From the NCBI GenBank assembly GCA_029866155.1, contig JARWZW010000013.1, positions 145,487 through 209,486 of the forward strand: a stretch of DNA of 64,000 nucleotides, written 5' to 3'. The notes beneath the pieces are model-generated. The model was not told where the DNA came from and ran no database searches. It saw only the letters and a program-made list of their open reading frames with translations. A program made the position numbers and the translations under genes. Within the stretch, counting starts at the first letter, position 1; each line of letters starts with the position of its first letter. The stretch comes from Caulobacter sp. (GTDB lineage: Bacteria; Pseudomonadota; Alphaproteobacteria; Caulobacterales; Caulobacteraceae). This document shows, piece by piece, positions 1 through 8,739 of the stretch.

Positions 1-45
1 GAAGGTTTTAGCAAGTTTTCTGAATTTGGTGAATGCGGAGCTCAT
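1..45 (-). CDS. Possible 5' end of a gene leaving the left edge
   Basis: An ATG on the minus strand at 45 opens 15 codons (MSSAFTKFRKLAKTF) with no stop before the window edge. The basic, amphipathic start resembles the cytoplasmic leader of small Flp pilins or TadE/TadG-like proteins, but too little is present to decide. It would be divergent from the prepilin peptidase at 65. This is inference only. Confidence 0.2.
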   Translation of the reverse strand, partial: MSSAFTKFRKLAKTF

Positions 46-64
46 GGCGAGGTCCGCCCTATGA

Positions 65-730
65 GTGAGTGTGGCGGATAGTTCAATGGATTTCGAAATA
101 TTGAGCGTAATCGCCACATCAATCCTTGGGTTTCTGGCGGGCTGTATGGTCGGACCCGTCAGTCATCGCCTTGCCGGACGCCATTCGTCACTCAACCCGC
201 CCGTTCTGGGATTCGGATTTTCACTTGTCATGGCCTGGGCCGCGCTGGCGGGACCGGGAGGCTGGCTCCTGGCTGCAAGCGGATTGCTGGCCTGGGTCCT
301 GTCAGCCCTGGCCCTGGTTGATGTCATGACATTCCGCCTGCCAAACCTGCTGACCTATCCCTTGATCCTTGCGGGCCTGCTGGTCTCGATCATCCTGCCG
401 CAGCCCGATTTGCCAGGCCATCTGATCGGGGCCCTGGCTGGCTTCGGAAGCCTTGCCCTGGTGGGCGCCGTCTATCGGCGGCTGCGGGGCCGGGAAGGGC
501 TGGGGCTTGGCGACGCCAAGCTGATGGCGGCAGGGGGCGCCTGGCTGGGCTGGCAATCCCTGCCGACGGTGCTTCTGGCGGCCTGCGCCTGCGCCATGCT
601 CTGGCTGCTGTTCGAGGCGGCCCGCAACCGGCGCCTGGCCCTGGGCCAGCCGATCGCCTTCGGGCCGCCGCTCTGTGCGGGGATCTGGCTGGTCTGGCTC
701 TATGGCCCGCTCGGGGGCGCCCTCAGTTGA
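65..730 (+). CDS. gspO: Prepilin peptidase (A24 family), GspO/PilD-like
   Basis: Integral membrane aspartic peptidase that would cleave the leader of the pseudopilins encoded next door. The two catalytic aspartates are visible: D86 in ALVDVMT, followed by the usual spaced prolines, and D150 in the GLGDAKLM motif. At 221 residues it is shorter than PilD (about 290) and lacks the N-terminal zinc-cysteine methyltransferase domain, so it may only cleave and not methylate. About six hydrophobic segments are seen. The start is a GTG at 65; an ATG at 86 is an alternative. Its stop overlaps the end of the convergent gspK by 8 bp, which links it to the type II secretion locus by position. A CpaA-type role in Flp pilus assembly is the main alternative. 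Confidence 0.85.
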   Translation: MSVADSSMDFEILSVIATSILGFLAGCMVGPVSHRLAGRHSSLNPPVLGFGFSLVMAWAALAGPGGWLLAASGLLAWVLSALALVDVMTFRLPNLLTYPLILAGLLVSIILPQPDLPGHLIGALAGFGSLALVGAVYRRLRGREGLGLGDAKLMAAGGAWLGWQSLPTVLLAACACAMLWLLFEAARNRRLALGQPIAFGPPLCAGIWLVWLYGPLGGALS

Positions 731-1568
731 GATTGCGGATCCAGTAGGGTCTTTCCGGGTCTCCGGTCAGTTCAACGATCGCACTCCGGAACGCCTGGCC
801 GCCGCGACCGTCGCGGGCGGCAACCTCCACGGTCACGGCCCGGCCCCTGAGATCCTGGTCACGGGCAATCTCGAGGGCTGTCCGCGCTCCGGCCAGTTCC
901 CGCTCGCGGATCAGGACATCTGCGCTGTCCTCGCCGCCGCCCAGCATGACCGCCAGGGCCAGGGGGTGGGCGGTCTCCGGACTGAAGCCGCCGCTGTTGC
1001 CGAAGAAGACGGTCACGGCAGGTCGCAGCTTCCTGAAGATCTCGGGCTGCATCCCCGCGATGAAGGCCAGTTCGCCCACGCTCTGCAGGGCCCCGTTGCG
1101 CGGCCTCGGCCGCCCCGCGGGATAATCGGCCGCCTCGGCGCCGTAATCCCGGGGCTCGTCATCATCGTCGCGCCAGTCCAGGAAGGCGTCGGTGATCCGG
1201 TCCAGGGCCTCGCCTTCCGCCCCGCCAACCTCGAACATGTCCCGGGCCTGGCTGTCGGTGAGGCTGTTGAGGGGTATCTTGCCCCGCTCGTCGCTGACGG
1301 TCACGGCCAGGGCGACCCCGTCAAAGGTCAGGGTCCGGGTGCGGCCGTCGATCGGCCAGCGGTCGCCACGGCCTTCCATGGCCAGGCCATGGACCGCTGT
1401 GGCGATGCCGGCGTCCGCCGCCGCCAGCAGCCTGGCCCGGGTGAACCGGGCCTCCAGCCCCCTCTGGGCCGACCGGCCCGAGGTGATCAGATCCAGGGAG
1501 ATGAGGCCGAACACGGCGATCGCGGCCACGGCCGCGACCATGGCATAGCCGCGATCGCGCTGCTTCAC
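723..1568 (-). CDS. gspK: Type II secretion minor pseudopilin GspK
   Basis: 281 residues. The N-terminus is a short basic leader, a Gly7-Tyr8 prepilin cleavage site and a hydrophobic helix (about 9-27). It lacks a Glu at +5, as GspK proteins normally do. Residues 128-149 carry the family's acidic calcium-site region (FLDWRDDDDEPRDYG). GspK caps the pseudopilus tip with GspI and GspJ in the periplasm. It is the last gene of the gsp operon and its start overlaps the gspD stop by 4 bp. No terminator is evident before the convergent peptidase gene. Confidence 0.88.
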   Translation of the reverse strand: MKQRDRGYAMVAAVAAIAVFGLISLDLITSGRSAQRGLEARFTRARLLAAADAGIATAVHGLAMEGRGDRWPIDGRTRTLTFDGVALAVTVSDERGKIPLNSLTDSQARDMFEVGGAEGEALDRITDAFLDWRDDDDEPRDYGAEAADYPAGRPRPRNGALQSVGELAFIAGMQPEIFRKLRPAVTVFFGNSGGFSPETAHPLALAVMLGGGEDSADVLIRERELAGARTALEIARDQDLRGRAVTVEVAARDGRGGQAFRSAIVELTGDPERPYWIRNLN

Positions 1569-3592
1569 TGGGTCGGCCGCCGGGGCCAGGCGGGAGGCGC
1601 CGCCGACTGGATCTTGGCCTGGAGTTCGGCCGTGATCGCCTCGGCGTCGACCGGTGAGCGGACCACCCGCAGGGTCAGCAGCACCAGCAGCTCGGTCCGG
1701 CGAACCGTATTGGTGTGATTGCCGAACAGGGCGCCGACCACCGGAATCTGGCTGAGCAGGGGGATGCCGTCCTTGCCGCGGGTCTTAACATCGCGGATCA
1801 GGCCGCCGAGGGCGATGGTCTGGCCGTCCTGGGCCACCACGGTGGTGGCGATCTTGCGCTGCTGGATGGTCGGTGAGTTGATGGTCGAGGTTCCGGTCTC
1901 GGCGACATCGCTGACCTCCTGCGAGATATCCAGCAGGACCGATCCGCTGCCATTGACCCGGGGCGTCACCTTCAGGATCACACCAGTTTCACGGTATTCC
2001 ACCGAATTGACGATGGGGGCGTCCGGGGTCTGGGTGCTGACGGCGGAAGCGGTGACGACCGGCACCTCGTCCCCGACCTGCAGGACGGCGGTCTGGTTGT
2101 TCAGCACCATCAGTTTGGGGGCCGAGACCACATTGATGTCGGTCACTTCATTCAGGGCGTTGAGCGTCGCCTTGATGTCAGCGCCATTGGTGAAGAGGTA
2201 GGAAAAACCCGGGAATATCCGGGTCGCTGCTGCGGTCTTGCCTTCTGTCAGGGAGACGCGATCCCCACCGGACCCCAACTGCCACTGGACTCCGTAGCGC
2301 AGGTTGTCATTGAGGCTGACCTCGGTGATGGCGGCCTCGATCAGAACCTGGACGGGCGGGACGTCCAGCTTTCGAAGGGCCTCCTCGATCACCGAGAATT
2401 CACGAGGGGCGCTGAACACGATGACGGCGTTGTTCTGGTCGTCGCTGGTGATGGTGACCGGACCGGAATCTCCCCCCAGACTGAGCTGCGCCGAGCCGGG
2501 GCGGGCCGCGGACTGGACAGAAGTCGACTGGACAGAAGTCGACTGGGCGGCCGCTGGCAGGGCGCCGCCTTCCGGATTCGACTGGCCGGATGAGGCCCCC
2601 GACAGGGCGGCGCCGCCCGTGGGCGATCCGCCGCCAAAGGCGCGGATCAGGGTCGCGGACAGGTCGGACGACCGGCCATTCTGGACCCGGTAGACAAACA
2701 GTCGCCGCTCGGCGCTTTCGCCGGCCCGGTCCAGCACCTCGACCCAGCGTCGCACGTCCTCGAGATATTGCGGCTGGGCCGAGATGGCGAGGATGCCATT
2801 CAGTCGCTCCATCGAGATCAGACGGACCAGACCGGCGGTCGGCGCCTCCGGACCGTTGATCAGTTTCTCGAGTTCGGGCGCGATCAGGCGGGCGTCCGTC
2901 CGCTGGGGGACATAGAGGGCGAACGACATGCCGCGCAGCCAGTTGACGTCAAACTGGGCCACAAGGTCCCGCACCGCCTTCCTCTGCCGAGAGGTGCCGG
3001 AGACGATCAGGCTGTTGCTGGCCGCGTCGGCCGAGGTGATGGCGCCCGGAATGACGGGATCGAACAGCCGCTTCATCTGGTCGGCGTTGACGAACTGCAG
3101 GGTCAGGGTTTCGTTGCCGTACCCCGCCTGGTCCTCGGTGATCACCTCGGCCTGGCTGCGGGCGTCCGACAGGGGCTCGATGGCGTAGACGCCGTTGCTC
3201 CGCCGATTGAGGCCCAGATTGGCGCTGCGCAGGGAATCCTCGAACATCACCAGCAGATCGGCCCGGCGAACCGGCGTCGCCGTGCGAAGGGTCACGAACC
3301 CCTTGGCCTGGGGCGACAGGGTATAGGGAACGCCCAGGATATCGGTCAGGACCAGCTTTGCGGCGGAGGCCACATCGACGGCCTGCAGATTGACCGTCAC
3401 ATCGCCCCGGCGCGCAGGGGTCAACGGAGCGACCGGCGTGGCGGACGGGCGTCCGGTTCCGGGAAGGACCGTGGTCTGGACCGAAGGCTCTTGCTCAACG
3501 GCCGGCGCCTGGGCCACGGCCGGGGCGACCGCCAGGGTCATGGACAGGGCCGCGGTCAGCCAGAGGCGGCGATGCAGGATGAACGGTGTCAT
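1565..3592 (-). CDS. gspD: Type II secretion outer-membrane secretin GspD
   Basis: 675 residues with a Sec signal peptide (about 1-27, ending AVAQA) and no lipobox. The N0 domain lies at about 68-140, the N1-N3 ring domains at about 160-420, and the C-terminal secretin beta-barrel at about 430-650 (VPVVTASAVS, VEYRETGVILKVTPRVNG, RTELLVLLTLRVV). GspD multimers form the outer-membrane exit pore. An N3-region insert rich in Ser, Gly, Ala and Gln holds a short tandem duplication. No pilotin-binding C-tail is obvious. It sits between gspC-like and gspK with 4-bp overlaps on both sides, so translational coupling is likely. Confidence 0.95.
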   Translation of the reverse strand: MTPFILHRRLWLTAALSMTLAVAPAVAQAPAVEQEPSVQTTVLPGTGRPSATPVAPLTPARRGDVTVNLQAVDVASAAKLVLTDILGVPYTLSPQAKGFVTLRTATPVRRADLLVMFEDSLRSANLGLNRRSNGVYAIEPLSDARSQAEVITEDQAGYGNETLTLQFVNADQMKRLFDPVIPGAITSADAASNSLIVSGTSRQRKAVRDLVAQFDVNWLRGMSFALYVPQRTDARLIAPELEKLINGPEAPTAGLVRLISMERLNGILAISAQPQYLEDVRRWVEVLDRAGESAERRLFVYRVQNGRSSDLSATLIRAFGGGSPTGGAALSGASSGQSNPEGGALPAAAQSTSVQSTSVQSAARPGSAQLSLGGDSGPVTITSDDQNNAVIVFSAPREFSVIEEALRKLDVPPVQVLIEAAITEVSLNDNLRYGVQWQLGSGGDRVSLTEGKTAAATRIFPGFSYLFTNGADIKATLNALNEVTDINVVSAPKLMVLNNQTAVLQVGDEVPVVTASAVSTQTPDAPIVNSVEYRETGVILKVTPRVNGSGSVLLDISQEVSDVAETGTSTINSPTIQQRKIATTVVAQDGQTIALGGLIRDVKTRGKDGIPLLSQIPVVGALFGNHTNTVRRTELLVLLTLRVVRSPVDAEAITAELQAKIQSAAPPAWPRRPTQ
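2511..2546 (-). repeat. 15-bp tandem duplication inside gspD
   Basis: The 15-mer gactggacagaagtc is repeated exactly at 2511-2525 and 2526-2540 and followed by a partial third copy. It encodes repeated TSVQS units in the low-complexity insert of the secretin N3 region and keeps the reading frame. Confidence 0.9.
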
Positions 3593-4080
3593 TGGTCTTC
3601 CTCGCTCTCGTCCAGGTCGGATGCCGAGGCGGTGGCGGCGCCGGGCGCCGGGGCGGCCGAGGCCGTCACCGGCAGGGTCTGTCTTTCAGCGCCACGGACG
3701 ACGACCACCGTATCCTGGCCGATGCTGGCGAGACGCCAGCCGTCCACGGTCTGGCCCACCCGAAGAAAGGCTGTCGTTCCATCGGACCGCCGCAGCAGCG
3801 CAGTGCTGAATCCCCGGGTCCTGGCCAGGCCGGCCAGGGACAGGCCGCCCGCACCGCCCGCACCGCCCGCTCCGCCCGCGCCCGAGTCGCCGCCGGTCGC
3901 CCGGTCCGGAGAAAACAGCGATCCCTGGTCCTGCGCGCCGTCGGCGTTGAGGACCTGGGGCGGCAGGGGCGCCAGGCGGCGCGGCAGAACCAGCGGATCA
4001 TCGGGCAGGTTCAGGGGCGCCGGGACGGCGATCTGCACAATGACCAGGGCTGACAGGGCGATACAGGCGGAAATCGGCAT
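3589..4080 (-). CDS. gspC: GspC-like inner-membrane coupling protein without PDZ domain
   Basis: 163 residues from an ATG at 4080, 7 bp after the gspM stop. An upstream in-frame ATG at 4236 would overlap gspM heavily and was not chosen. One N-terminal transmembrane helix (about 3-19) is followed by a Pro-rich linker, a Gly-Ala tract (GGAGGAGGAGG), and a domain resembling the GspC homology region (LAGLARTRGFS to ERQTLPV). That region binds the secretin N0 domain. The usual C-terminal PDZ or coiled-coil is absent and the protein ends in an acidic tail. Its position before gspD supports the GspC role. A GspP-like accessory factor is the alternative. Confidence 0.65.
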   Translation of the reverse strand: MPISACIALSALVIVQIAVPAPLNLPDDPLVLPRRLAPLPPQVLNADGAQDQGSLFSPDRATGGDSGAGGAGGAGGAGGLSLAGLARTRGFSTALLRRSDGTTAFLRVGQTVDGWRLASIGQDTVVVVRGAERQTLPVTASAAPAPGAATASASDLDESEEDQ

Positions 4081-4087
4081 GGGGGCG

Positions 4088-4648
4088 TCACGAAGGCCGG
4101 CGCGGAGGCCGGTGTCTGGCCCGGACGTCGATCCGGACGTCGACAGGCCCGGCGCGACCGGTTTCGAAGGCCCGCTCTGCAGCCACGGCAAAATAGTCGA
4201 CCAGAACATAGGGTTCCTCATTCTCCAGCCTTTCAAGGCCGGCCTTGAGCTGCGCCTCGGTGAGGCGCAGATCGATTCTAGCGGCCACCCAGCCCTTGGG
4301 AGCGTCGGCGGCCAGGTCCTGGACGGAGGTGATCTCGGCGCCCAGGGCGGTAAAGGTTCGTGTCAGGCGTTCGCGCAGCAGATCAGACGCCAGGGCCGGG
4401 GTCGGGGCCAGGATGGCGAACCGTCCTGCGTCCCGCGCCTGCTGGTCCAGCTGTGATCGCCAGACCGGAAAGCCGGCCATGATCCGCTGGTTGCGGCTGT
4501 AGGCCGCCGTCAGCTGCTCGCGCTCCAGCGCCCTTGCTCCGAAGCCCGCCAGGATTGGCGAGACGAGGCCGAGCCAGATCACGGCGACCGCCAGGACCAG
4601 AAGACCAAGGGCGACCAGCTTCTGTTCGCGGTCCGACAGGGGTCTCAT
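4088..4648 (-). CDS. gspM: Type II secretion inner-membrane protein GspM
   Basis: 186 residues starting at the ATG at 4648, which overlaps the gspL stop as ATGA. An upstream reading frame extends to 5092, but it only shadows gspL. A cytoplasmic stub (MRPLSDREQKL) precedes one membrane helix (about 11-31), then a periplasmic helical region and a ferredoxin-like fold (about 100-175). GspM partners with GspL to hold the assembly ATPase GspE at the inner membrane. Confidence 0.85.
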   Translation of the reverse strand: MRPLSDREQKLVALGLLVLAVAVIWLGLVSPILAGFGARALEREQLTAAYSRNQRIMAGFPVWRSQLDQQARDAGRFAILAPTPALASDLLRERLTRTFTALGAEITSVQDLAADAPKGWVAARIDLRLTEAQLKAGLERLENEEPYVLVDYFAVAAERAFETGRAGPVDVRIDVRARHRPPRRPS

Positions 4649-5664
4649 GGTTCTGTCCTGACCACGGCTGAAACATCGAAGGGCGGCCGACCGCCCGGCT
4701 GGGCGGTTGGTTGCGGGCCTTCTGTCACGCCCCTGACCTGGCTGAAACGGGGGTCGGCCCGCAGCGCCGCCAGCATGTCCACCGAAGCTGATCGATAGCC
4801 TGTGAGGCGCAGGGCCGATCCGTTCCAGGCCAGGCGATGAACCCAGGCGCCGCCCGGCACCGCCTCGTCGAGGGTGGCGAGCAGGCCCATGGGCGAACTG
4901 GCCTGGCGCCGGGCCAGCAGTTCCCGCCTGGCGGTCTGTTCTCCGGTTGATGTCCTCTGAAGACGCAGTCCGGCCGAGGCCGCCGGCCGCTGTTCCTCCA
5001 CCAGACTGCGCAGCCGCGCGGTCTCGTCCATGTCCCGGTAGATCAGCAGGAAGAGGTTCACGCCGATGAGGGCGGCCACGACCACGCCCCAATAGAGCCG
5101 GCGGGCGCCGAGCCCGGCGTTGAGCTTCAGGGCGGGCAACAGGTCCAGATCGCTGTCGGCGGCCAGCAGCGCCACAGGCGACAGGCCGAAGGCCTCGGCC
5201 CTGTCGACCGCCGCCAGGGCCTGGCGGCGCAGGGCCGCCGCCAGACGAAGGGTCTGGCGGTTGCGCTGCGGATCGCGCTCCGTGACCAGGATGGAATGGA
5301 CCGCAGATCCCGATGGAAAGGGCATCAGGCGGTCGAGATCCAGGGCGACCAGCCGGGCCGTGTCATCCCTGGACAGGATCGGAAGCTCAAGGGTGCGAAC
5401 CACCGCCTGGCTGGAATCCAGCCGCAGAACGACCTTTCGCGGCCGGGATGACGGAAGGCCCAGTCGCTCGCTGGTCTCCCCGTTGCGGATCAGGCGATAG
5501 CCCTCGCCAGCTGGCAGGGGAAACGCTTCCGGCGCATCGGACCGGCGAGGCTTGAGGGCGGCCGGGGTCATGTCGCGAAGCTGTTCAATCCACCAGTCCA
5601 GACCCTGGCGGAGCCATTGCCCGATCAGGGCGACATCGGCGTTGAGAATATCCTTGAGGGTCAT
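4645..5664 (-). CDS. gspL: Type II secretion protein GspL (PilM/PilN-type platform protein)
   Basis: 339 residues from the ATG at 5664, which overlaps the gspJ stop by 4 bp; the in-frame ATG at 5679 is less likely. The N-terminal half (about 60-170) is a reduced actin-like cytoplasmic domain that would contact GspE. One transmembrane helix follows (about 185-205, YWGVVVAALIGVNLFLLIY). The C-terminal half resembles the periplasmic fimbrial-assembly (PilN) domain, with coiled-coil residues 208-250. It recruits GspE and binds GspM. Confidence 0.85.
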   Translation of the reverse strand: MTLKDILNADVALIGQWLRQGLDWWIEQLRDMTPAALKPRRSDAPEAFPLPAGEGYRLIRNGETSERLGLPSSRPRKVVLRLDSSQAVVRTLELPILSRDDTARLVALDLDRLMPFPSGSAVHSILVTERDPQRNRQTLRLAAALRRQALAAVDRAEAFGLSPVALLAADSDLDLLPALKLNAGLGARRLYWGVVVAALIGVNLFLLIYRDMDETARLRSLVEEQRPAASAGLRLQRTSTGEQTARRELLARRQASSPMGLLATLDEAVPGGAWVHRLAWNGSALRLTGYRSASVDMLAALRADPRFSQVRGVTEGPQPTAQPGGRPPFDVSAVVRTEP

Positions 5665-6272
5665 GGCGCGCCCCGGCAACGGCCCGTGGCCCGGTTCAGC
5701 ATACAGGCGGCTCCCACATCGGCCGCAGGGCGGATCAGAAGTTCGGGCCAGACGCGCCGGTCGTCAGGCTGGAATGTCAGGCGAACCCGGACAAGCCTCG
5801 GCGGCTCGGGCAGGCTTTCCCAGCGTTCCCGCCATCCGGGCCGGGGATCCAGGGACCAGGGGCCGAAATAGGACAGCTCCAGGGACCGGACTCCCGCCAG
5901 CAAAGCGGTCCTCGACCCTTCGTGGGACAGCAGCAACTCGCCGGCAGGGGACAGGGACAGGGTGTGCCTGACGATCGGACTGTCGGTGGCCGGGCTGGCG
6001 GGGCCGAGAAACACGGCCTGAGCCGCCTGGCCCTCAAAATCGACATAGGGCGCGCTGGCGTCATAGCGGGTCGCCGGATAGGCGCGCTCCAGCCGGTCGC
6101 GCAGCACCGATTGGGCCATCTCGACGGACTCGCCCGTCGCAGCGTTCTGCTCCAGCCGTTCCCAGACCCGGCGTCCGCCGCCGACCCCGGCCACCAGCAT
6201 GGCGCTGACCAGACCCAGAATGGCCAGGCTGGCCAGGGCTTCGATCAGGGTGAATCCGTCCTGGCGGCTCAT
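5661..6272 (-). CDS. gspJ: Type II secretion minor pseudopilin GspJ
   Basis: 203 residues with a classic prepilin N-terminus (MSRQDG|FTLIEALASLAILG): cleavage after Gly6, Glu at +5, then a hydrophobic helix. The remaining beta-rich globular domain is the size expected of GspJ. It forms the tip complex with GspI and GspK. Its start overlaps the gspI stop by 4 bp. Confidence 0.9.
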   Translation of the reverse strand: MSRQDGFTLIEALASLAILGLVSAMLVAGVGGGRRVWERLEQNAATGESVEMAQSVLRDRLERAYPATRYDASAPYVDFEGQAAQAVFLGPASPATDSPIVRHTLSLSPAGELLLSHEGSRTALLAGVRSLELSYFGPWSLDPRPGWRERWESLPEPPRLVRVRLTFQPDDRRVWPELLIRPAADVGAACMLNRATGRCRGAP

Positions 6273-6652
6273 GGCGGAGACCCGCCTGTCAACCTAAGGG
6301 TCCGAAGCGTCGCCAGGTTCCGATCGCTGTCCTCGAGCCGGACGGAGACGGTGACAAGGGCCAGGTCCCCCGCCGCGCTGCCGGCCAGGCCCCCAGGCTG
6401 TCGCTCGATCACCGTCCGCCAGACGAACGGGGGTTGCGACCCCGAGGTCGAGCCCGGCTGGACCGGACGACTGTCGCCGGCCTCGGCCAGGCGGGACTGG
6501 GCGATCAGCAGCGCCATGCGGCGGCTTTCGACCATGCTGCTGCGGGAAACGGAGTCGGCGATGACCCGATAGGACACGCCCATGACCCCGGCGACAATGG
6601 CCGCGGAAATCAGGGTCTCGATGAAGATGGAGCCCCGGTCGGAAGACATCAT
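6269..6652 (-). CDS. gspI: Type II secretion minor pseudopilin GspI
   Basis: 127 residues, typical length for GspI. The leader MMSSDRG ends at the cleavage glycine, followed by SIFIETLISAAIVAGVMG with Glu at +5. GspI nucleates the pseudopilus tip with GspJ. It overlaps gspH and gspJ by 4 bp each. Confidence 0.9.
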   Translation of the reverse strand: MMSSDRGSIFIETLISAAIVAGVMGVSYRVIADSVSRSSMVESRRMALLIAQSRLAEAGDSRPVQPGSTSGSQPPFVWRTVIERQPGGLAGSAAGDLALVTVSVRLEDSDRNLATLRTLRLTGGSPP

Positions 6653-7092
6653 GCGCCGGCCTCCGGGACGGGGCCTTCCCGGGTCCGGCCGGTGGCCGGG
6701 TCCAGCGCCATGCGGCGCTCGCCGGGGGGGCCGCGCAGGGACAGGATGACCTCGCCGCCCGCAGCGCCGTCGGTGTCAAAGGTAATGACGGTCTGGCTCA
6801 TGGCGAGCCGGGTATCGGGGCCCAGGAGCCGTCGCTCGGCGCCCGTCCAGCCATAGGCGCGGCCGTCCGCCGAGACGGCGAAGGTCACCGGCTGTCCCTT
6901 CCGGATGGCGTCGCCCCGGGCCAGCATCAGGTCGCCGGAGAGGGTGCGGAACTCATGCCGAAGGCTCTGGGCCTGAATGCCCCGGGCGATATTGGGGAAG
7001 GCCAGTCCTGAAATCAGGCCGACAATGGCCAGGACCACCATGGCTTCGAGCAGGGTGGCGCCCGCCTCGCCGGCATCACCAGTTGCCAACAT
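6649..7092 (-). CDS. gspH: Type II secretion minor pseudopilin GspH
   Basis: 147 residues from the ATG at 7092, giving a 17-bp overlap with gspG; a longer start at 7158 is possible but would overlap by 83 bp. The prepilin motif is EAG|ATLLEAMVVLAIVGLISG with Glu at +5. The C-terminal domain matches GspH/FimT-like folds (LSGDLMLARGDAIRKGQPV). GspH links the tip complex to the major pseudopilin GspG. Confidence 0.85.
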   Translation of the reverse strand: MLATGDAGEAGATLLEAMVVLAIVGLISGLAFPNIARGIQAQSLRHEFRTLSGDLMLARGDAIRKGQPVTFAVSADGRAYGWTGAERRLLGPDTRLAMSQTVITFDTDGAAGGEVILSLRGPPGERRMALDPATGRTREGPVPEAGA

Positions 7093-7513
7093 CCCTGGCC
7101 TCGCCGCTGCCGCCTTCCGCCTTGTCAGACCCCAGGGAATAGATGTCCGCCTCGCCATGACGGCCAGGGGACCGATACTGGTAGGGCTCGCCCCAGGGAT
7201 CGGTCAGGCCGCCTGATTTCTGAAGGTAGGGGCCGTTCCAGGTCGTCGCGGCCGGGGTCGGGGTGACCATCGCCTTGAGCCCCTCGTCCTGGGTCGGATA
7301 GCGGCCGACATCGAGGCGAAACAGCTCAAGGGCCGCAGAGATGTTCTGGACCTGCACCTTGGCGGTCTGGCTCTTGGAGCTGCCGAGATAACGGATCACC
7401 TGGGGCGCCACGATGGCGGCCAGCAGCCCCATGATCGCCAGGACCACGAGCAGCTCGAGCAGGGTGAAGCCGGATTCGCCGTCGCGGCGATCGGTGGATT
7501 GTCCGGGGGTCAT
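7076..7513 (-). CDS. gspG: Type II secretion major pseudopilin GspG
   Basis: 145 residues. The prepilin site is ESG|FTLLELLVVLAIMGLLAA, with Glu at +5. The C-terminal domain has the GspG signatures LFRLDVGRYPTQDEGL, PYLQK, LTDPWGEPYQYRSPG and the calcium-loop region (SLGSDKAEGG). It forms the pseudopilus shaft. It lies directly after gspF with a 4-bp overlap. Confidence 0.97.
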   Translation of the reverse strand: MTPGQSTDRRDGESGFTLLELLVVLAIMGLLAAIVAPQVIRYLGSSKSQTAKVQVQNISAALELFRLDVGRYPTQDEGLKAMVTPTPAATTWNGPYLQKSGGLTDPWGEPYQYRSPGRHGEADIYSLGSDKAEGGSGEARDVGNW

Positions 7514-8739
7514 GGGGCCAGTGCCAGATCGTTGAAGCCAAGAATGGCGGACATGATGGCGGCTATCACAGTCGCCACCATGGCGGCCATCATTACAGTG
7601 ATGGCTGGTGTCAATATCGTGACAAGTCGTTCGACGGCGGTGCGAACATTGCGGTCCAGGACGTCGGCCAGTCGGGTCAGCATCAGGCCGAGCTGGGCTG
7701 TTTCCTCACCAGTCCGCAGAAAGCTCAGGGCCATGGGCGGAAAGACGCCGGTCGACGCAAGGGGGCGAGTCAGGCCGCCGCCTTCCTTGAGGCTTGCGGC
7801 GACCCGGGCGACAGCGGCGCCCATGTGTCGGTTGCCAATGGATCTCCGGGCTATGGCCAGGGCCTGGGGCAGGGGGACGCCACCGTCGACCAGGCTGCCC
7901 AGCACCCGGGCGAAACGGGCGGTTTCCGCTTCCTTGATGGTGCGTCCCAACTGGGGAAGCTGGAGAACCAGCCTGTCCACCACATCGGCGATGGCCGGAC
8001 GGCGGAGCCAGTGGTTCAGGGCGAAACCCGCCACGGCCAGGCCAGCCAGTCCGACCAGTCCATAGGCCCGCAGGCCCTGGCTGGTCGCCATCACCGCCCG
8101 GCTCATGAAGGGCAGCTGGGCGCCGGCCCCTTCGAACAGGTCCTCGAACTGCGGAATGACAAACAGCAGCATCAGGAGAATGACGCCGATCGCCACGGTC
8201 ATGAGCAGGATCGGATAGACCATGGCCGAACTGATGGTCTGGCGCAGGGCCTCGGCCCTGTCGAGGGTCTCCGCCAGACGGGAAAGCGCGGAATCAAGCC
8301 GGCCATTGGCCTCGCCGGATTCGGCCATGGCCGAGGCCATCTGCGGAAAGAGCCCCGGGCTCTCCGCCATGGCCCGTGACAGAGGCGCCCCTTCCTTGAC
8401 CTTCCTTCCCATGGCCTCGAAGGCGGTCACCAGGTCCGGCCGCTGGATATTCTCGGTGCAGACCGTCAGGGCGCGGTCGAGGGTGAGACCCGCGCCCAGC
8501 AGGACCGACAGTTCGCCAAGGGCATTGGCCACCGCCTGACGCCCGGCGGCGTTGAGCCGGACCCCGCCGGCGGTGGATCGATCCTCGGCCTTTCCCTGGG
8601 CCTCGGTCGCCTCGATGGGGGTCAGGCCAAGGCCCCGCACCCTGGCCAGGGCGGCCTGCTGGCTGGGCGCCTCGATCATGCCCTGGCGGATCTCTCCGGT
8701 GGCGGTGGTTCCCCGGTAGCGAAAGGCGACCATGGTCAT
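7510..8739 (-). CDS. gspF: Type II secretion inner-membrane platform protein GspF
   Basis: 409 residues with two repeated T2SSF domains (about 75-195 and 280-400), each followed by membrane helices (near 172-195, 225-245 and 375-400). GspF is the central membrane platform contacting GspE and GspL. The start overlaps the gspE stop by 4 bp. Confidence 0.95.
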   Translation of the reverse strand: MTMVAFRYRGTTATGEIRQGMIEAPSQQAALARVRGLGLTPIEATEAQGKAEDRSTAGGVRLNAAGRQAVANALGELSVLLGAGLTLDRALTVCTENIQRPDLVTAFEAMGRKVKEGAPLSRAMAESPGLFPQMASAMAESGEANGRLDSALSRLAETLDRAEALRQTISSAMVYPILLMTVAIGVILLMLLFVIPQFEDLFEGAGAQLPFMSRAVMATSQGLRAYGLVGLAGLAVAGFALNHWLRRPAIADVVDRLVLQLPQLGRTIKEAETARFARVLGSLVDGGVPLPQALAIARRSIGNRHMGAAVARVAASLKEGGGLTRPLASTGVFPPMALSFLRTGEETAQLGLMLTRLADVLDRNVRTAVERLVTILTPAITVMMAAMVATVIAAIMSAILGFNDLALAP

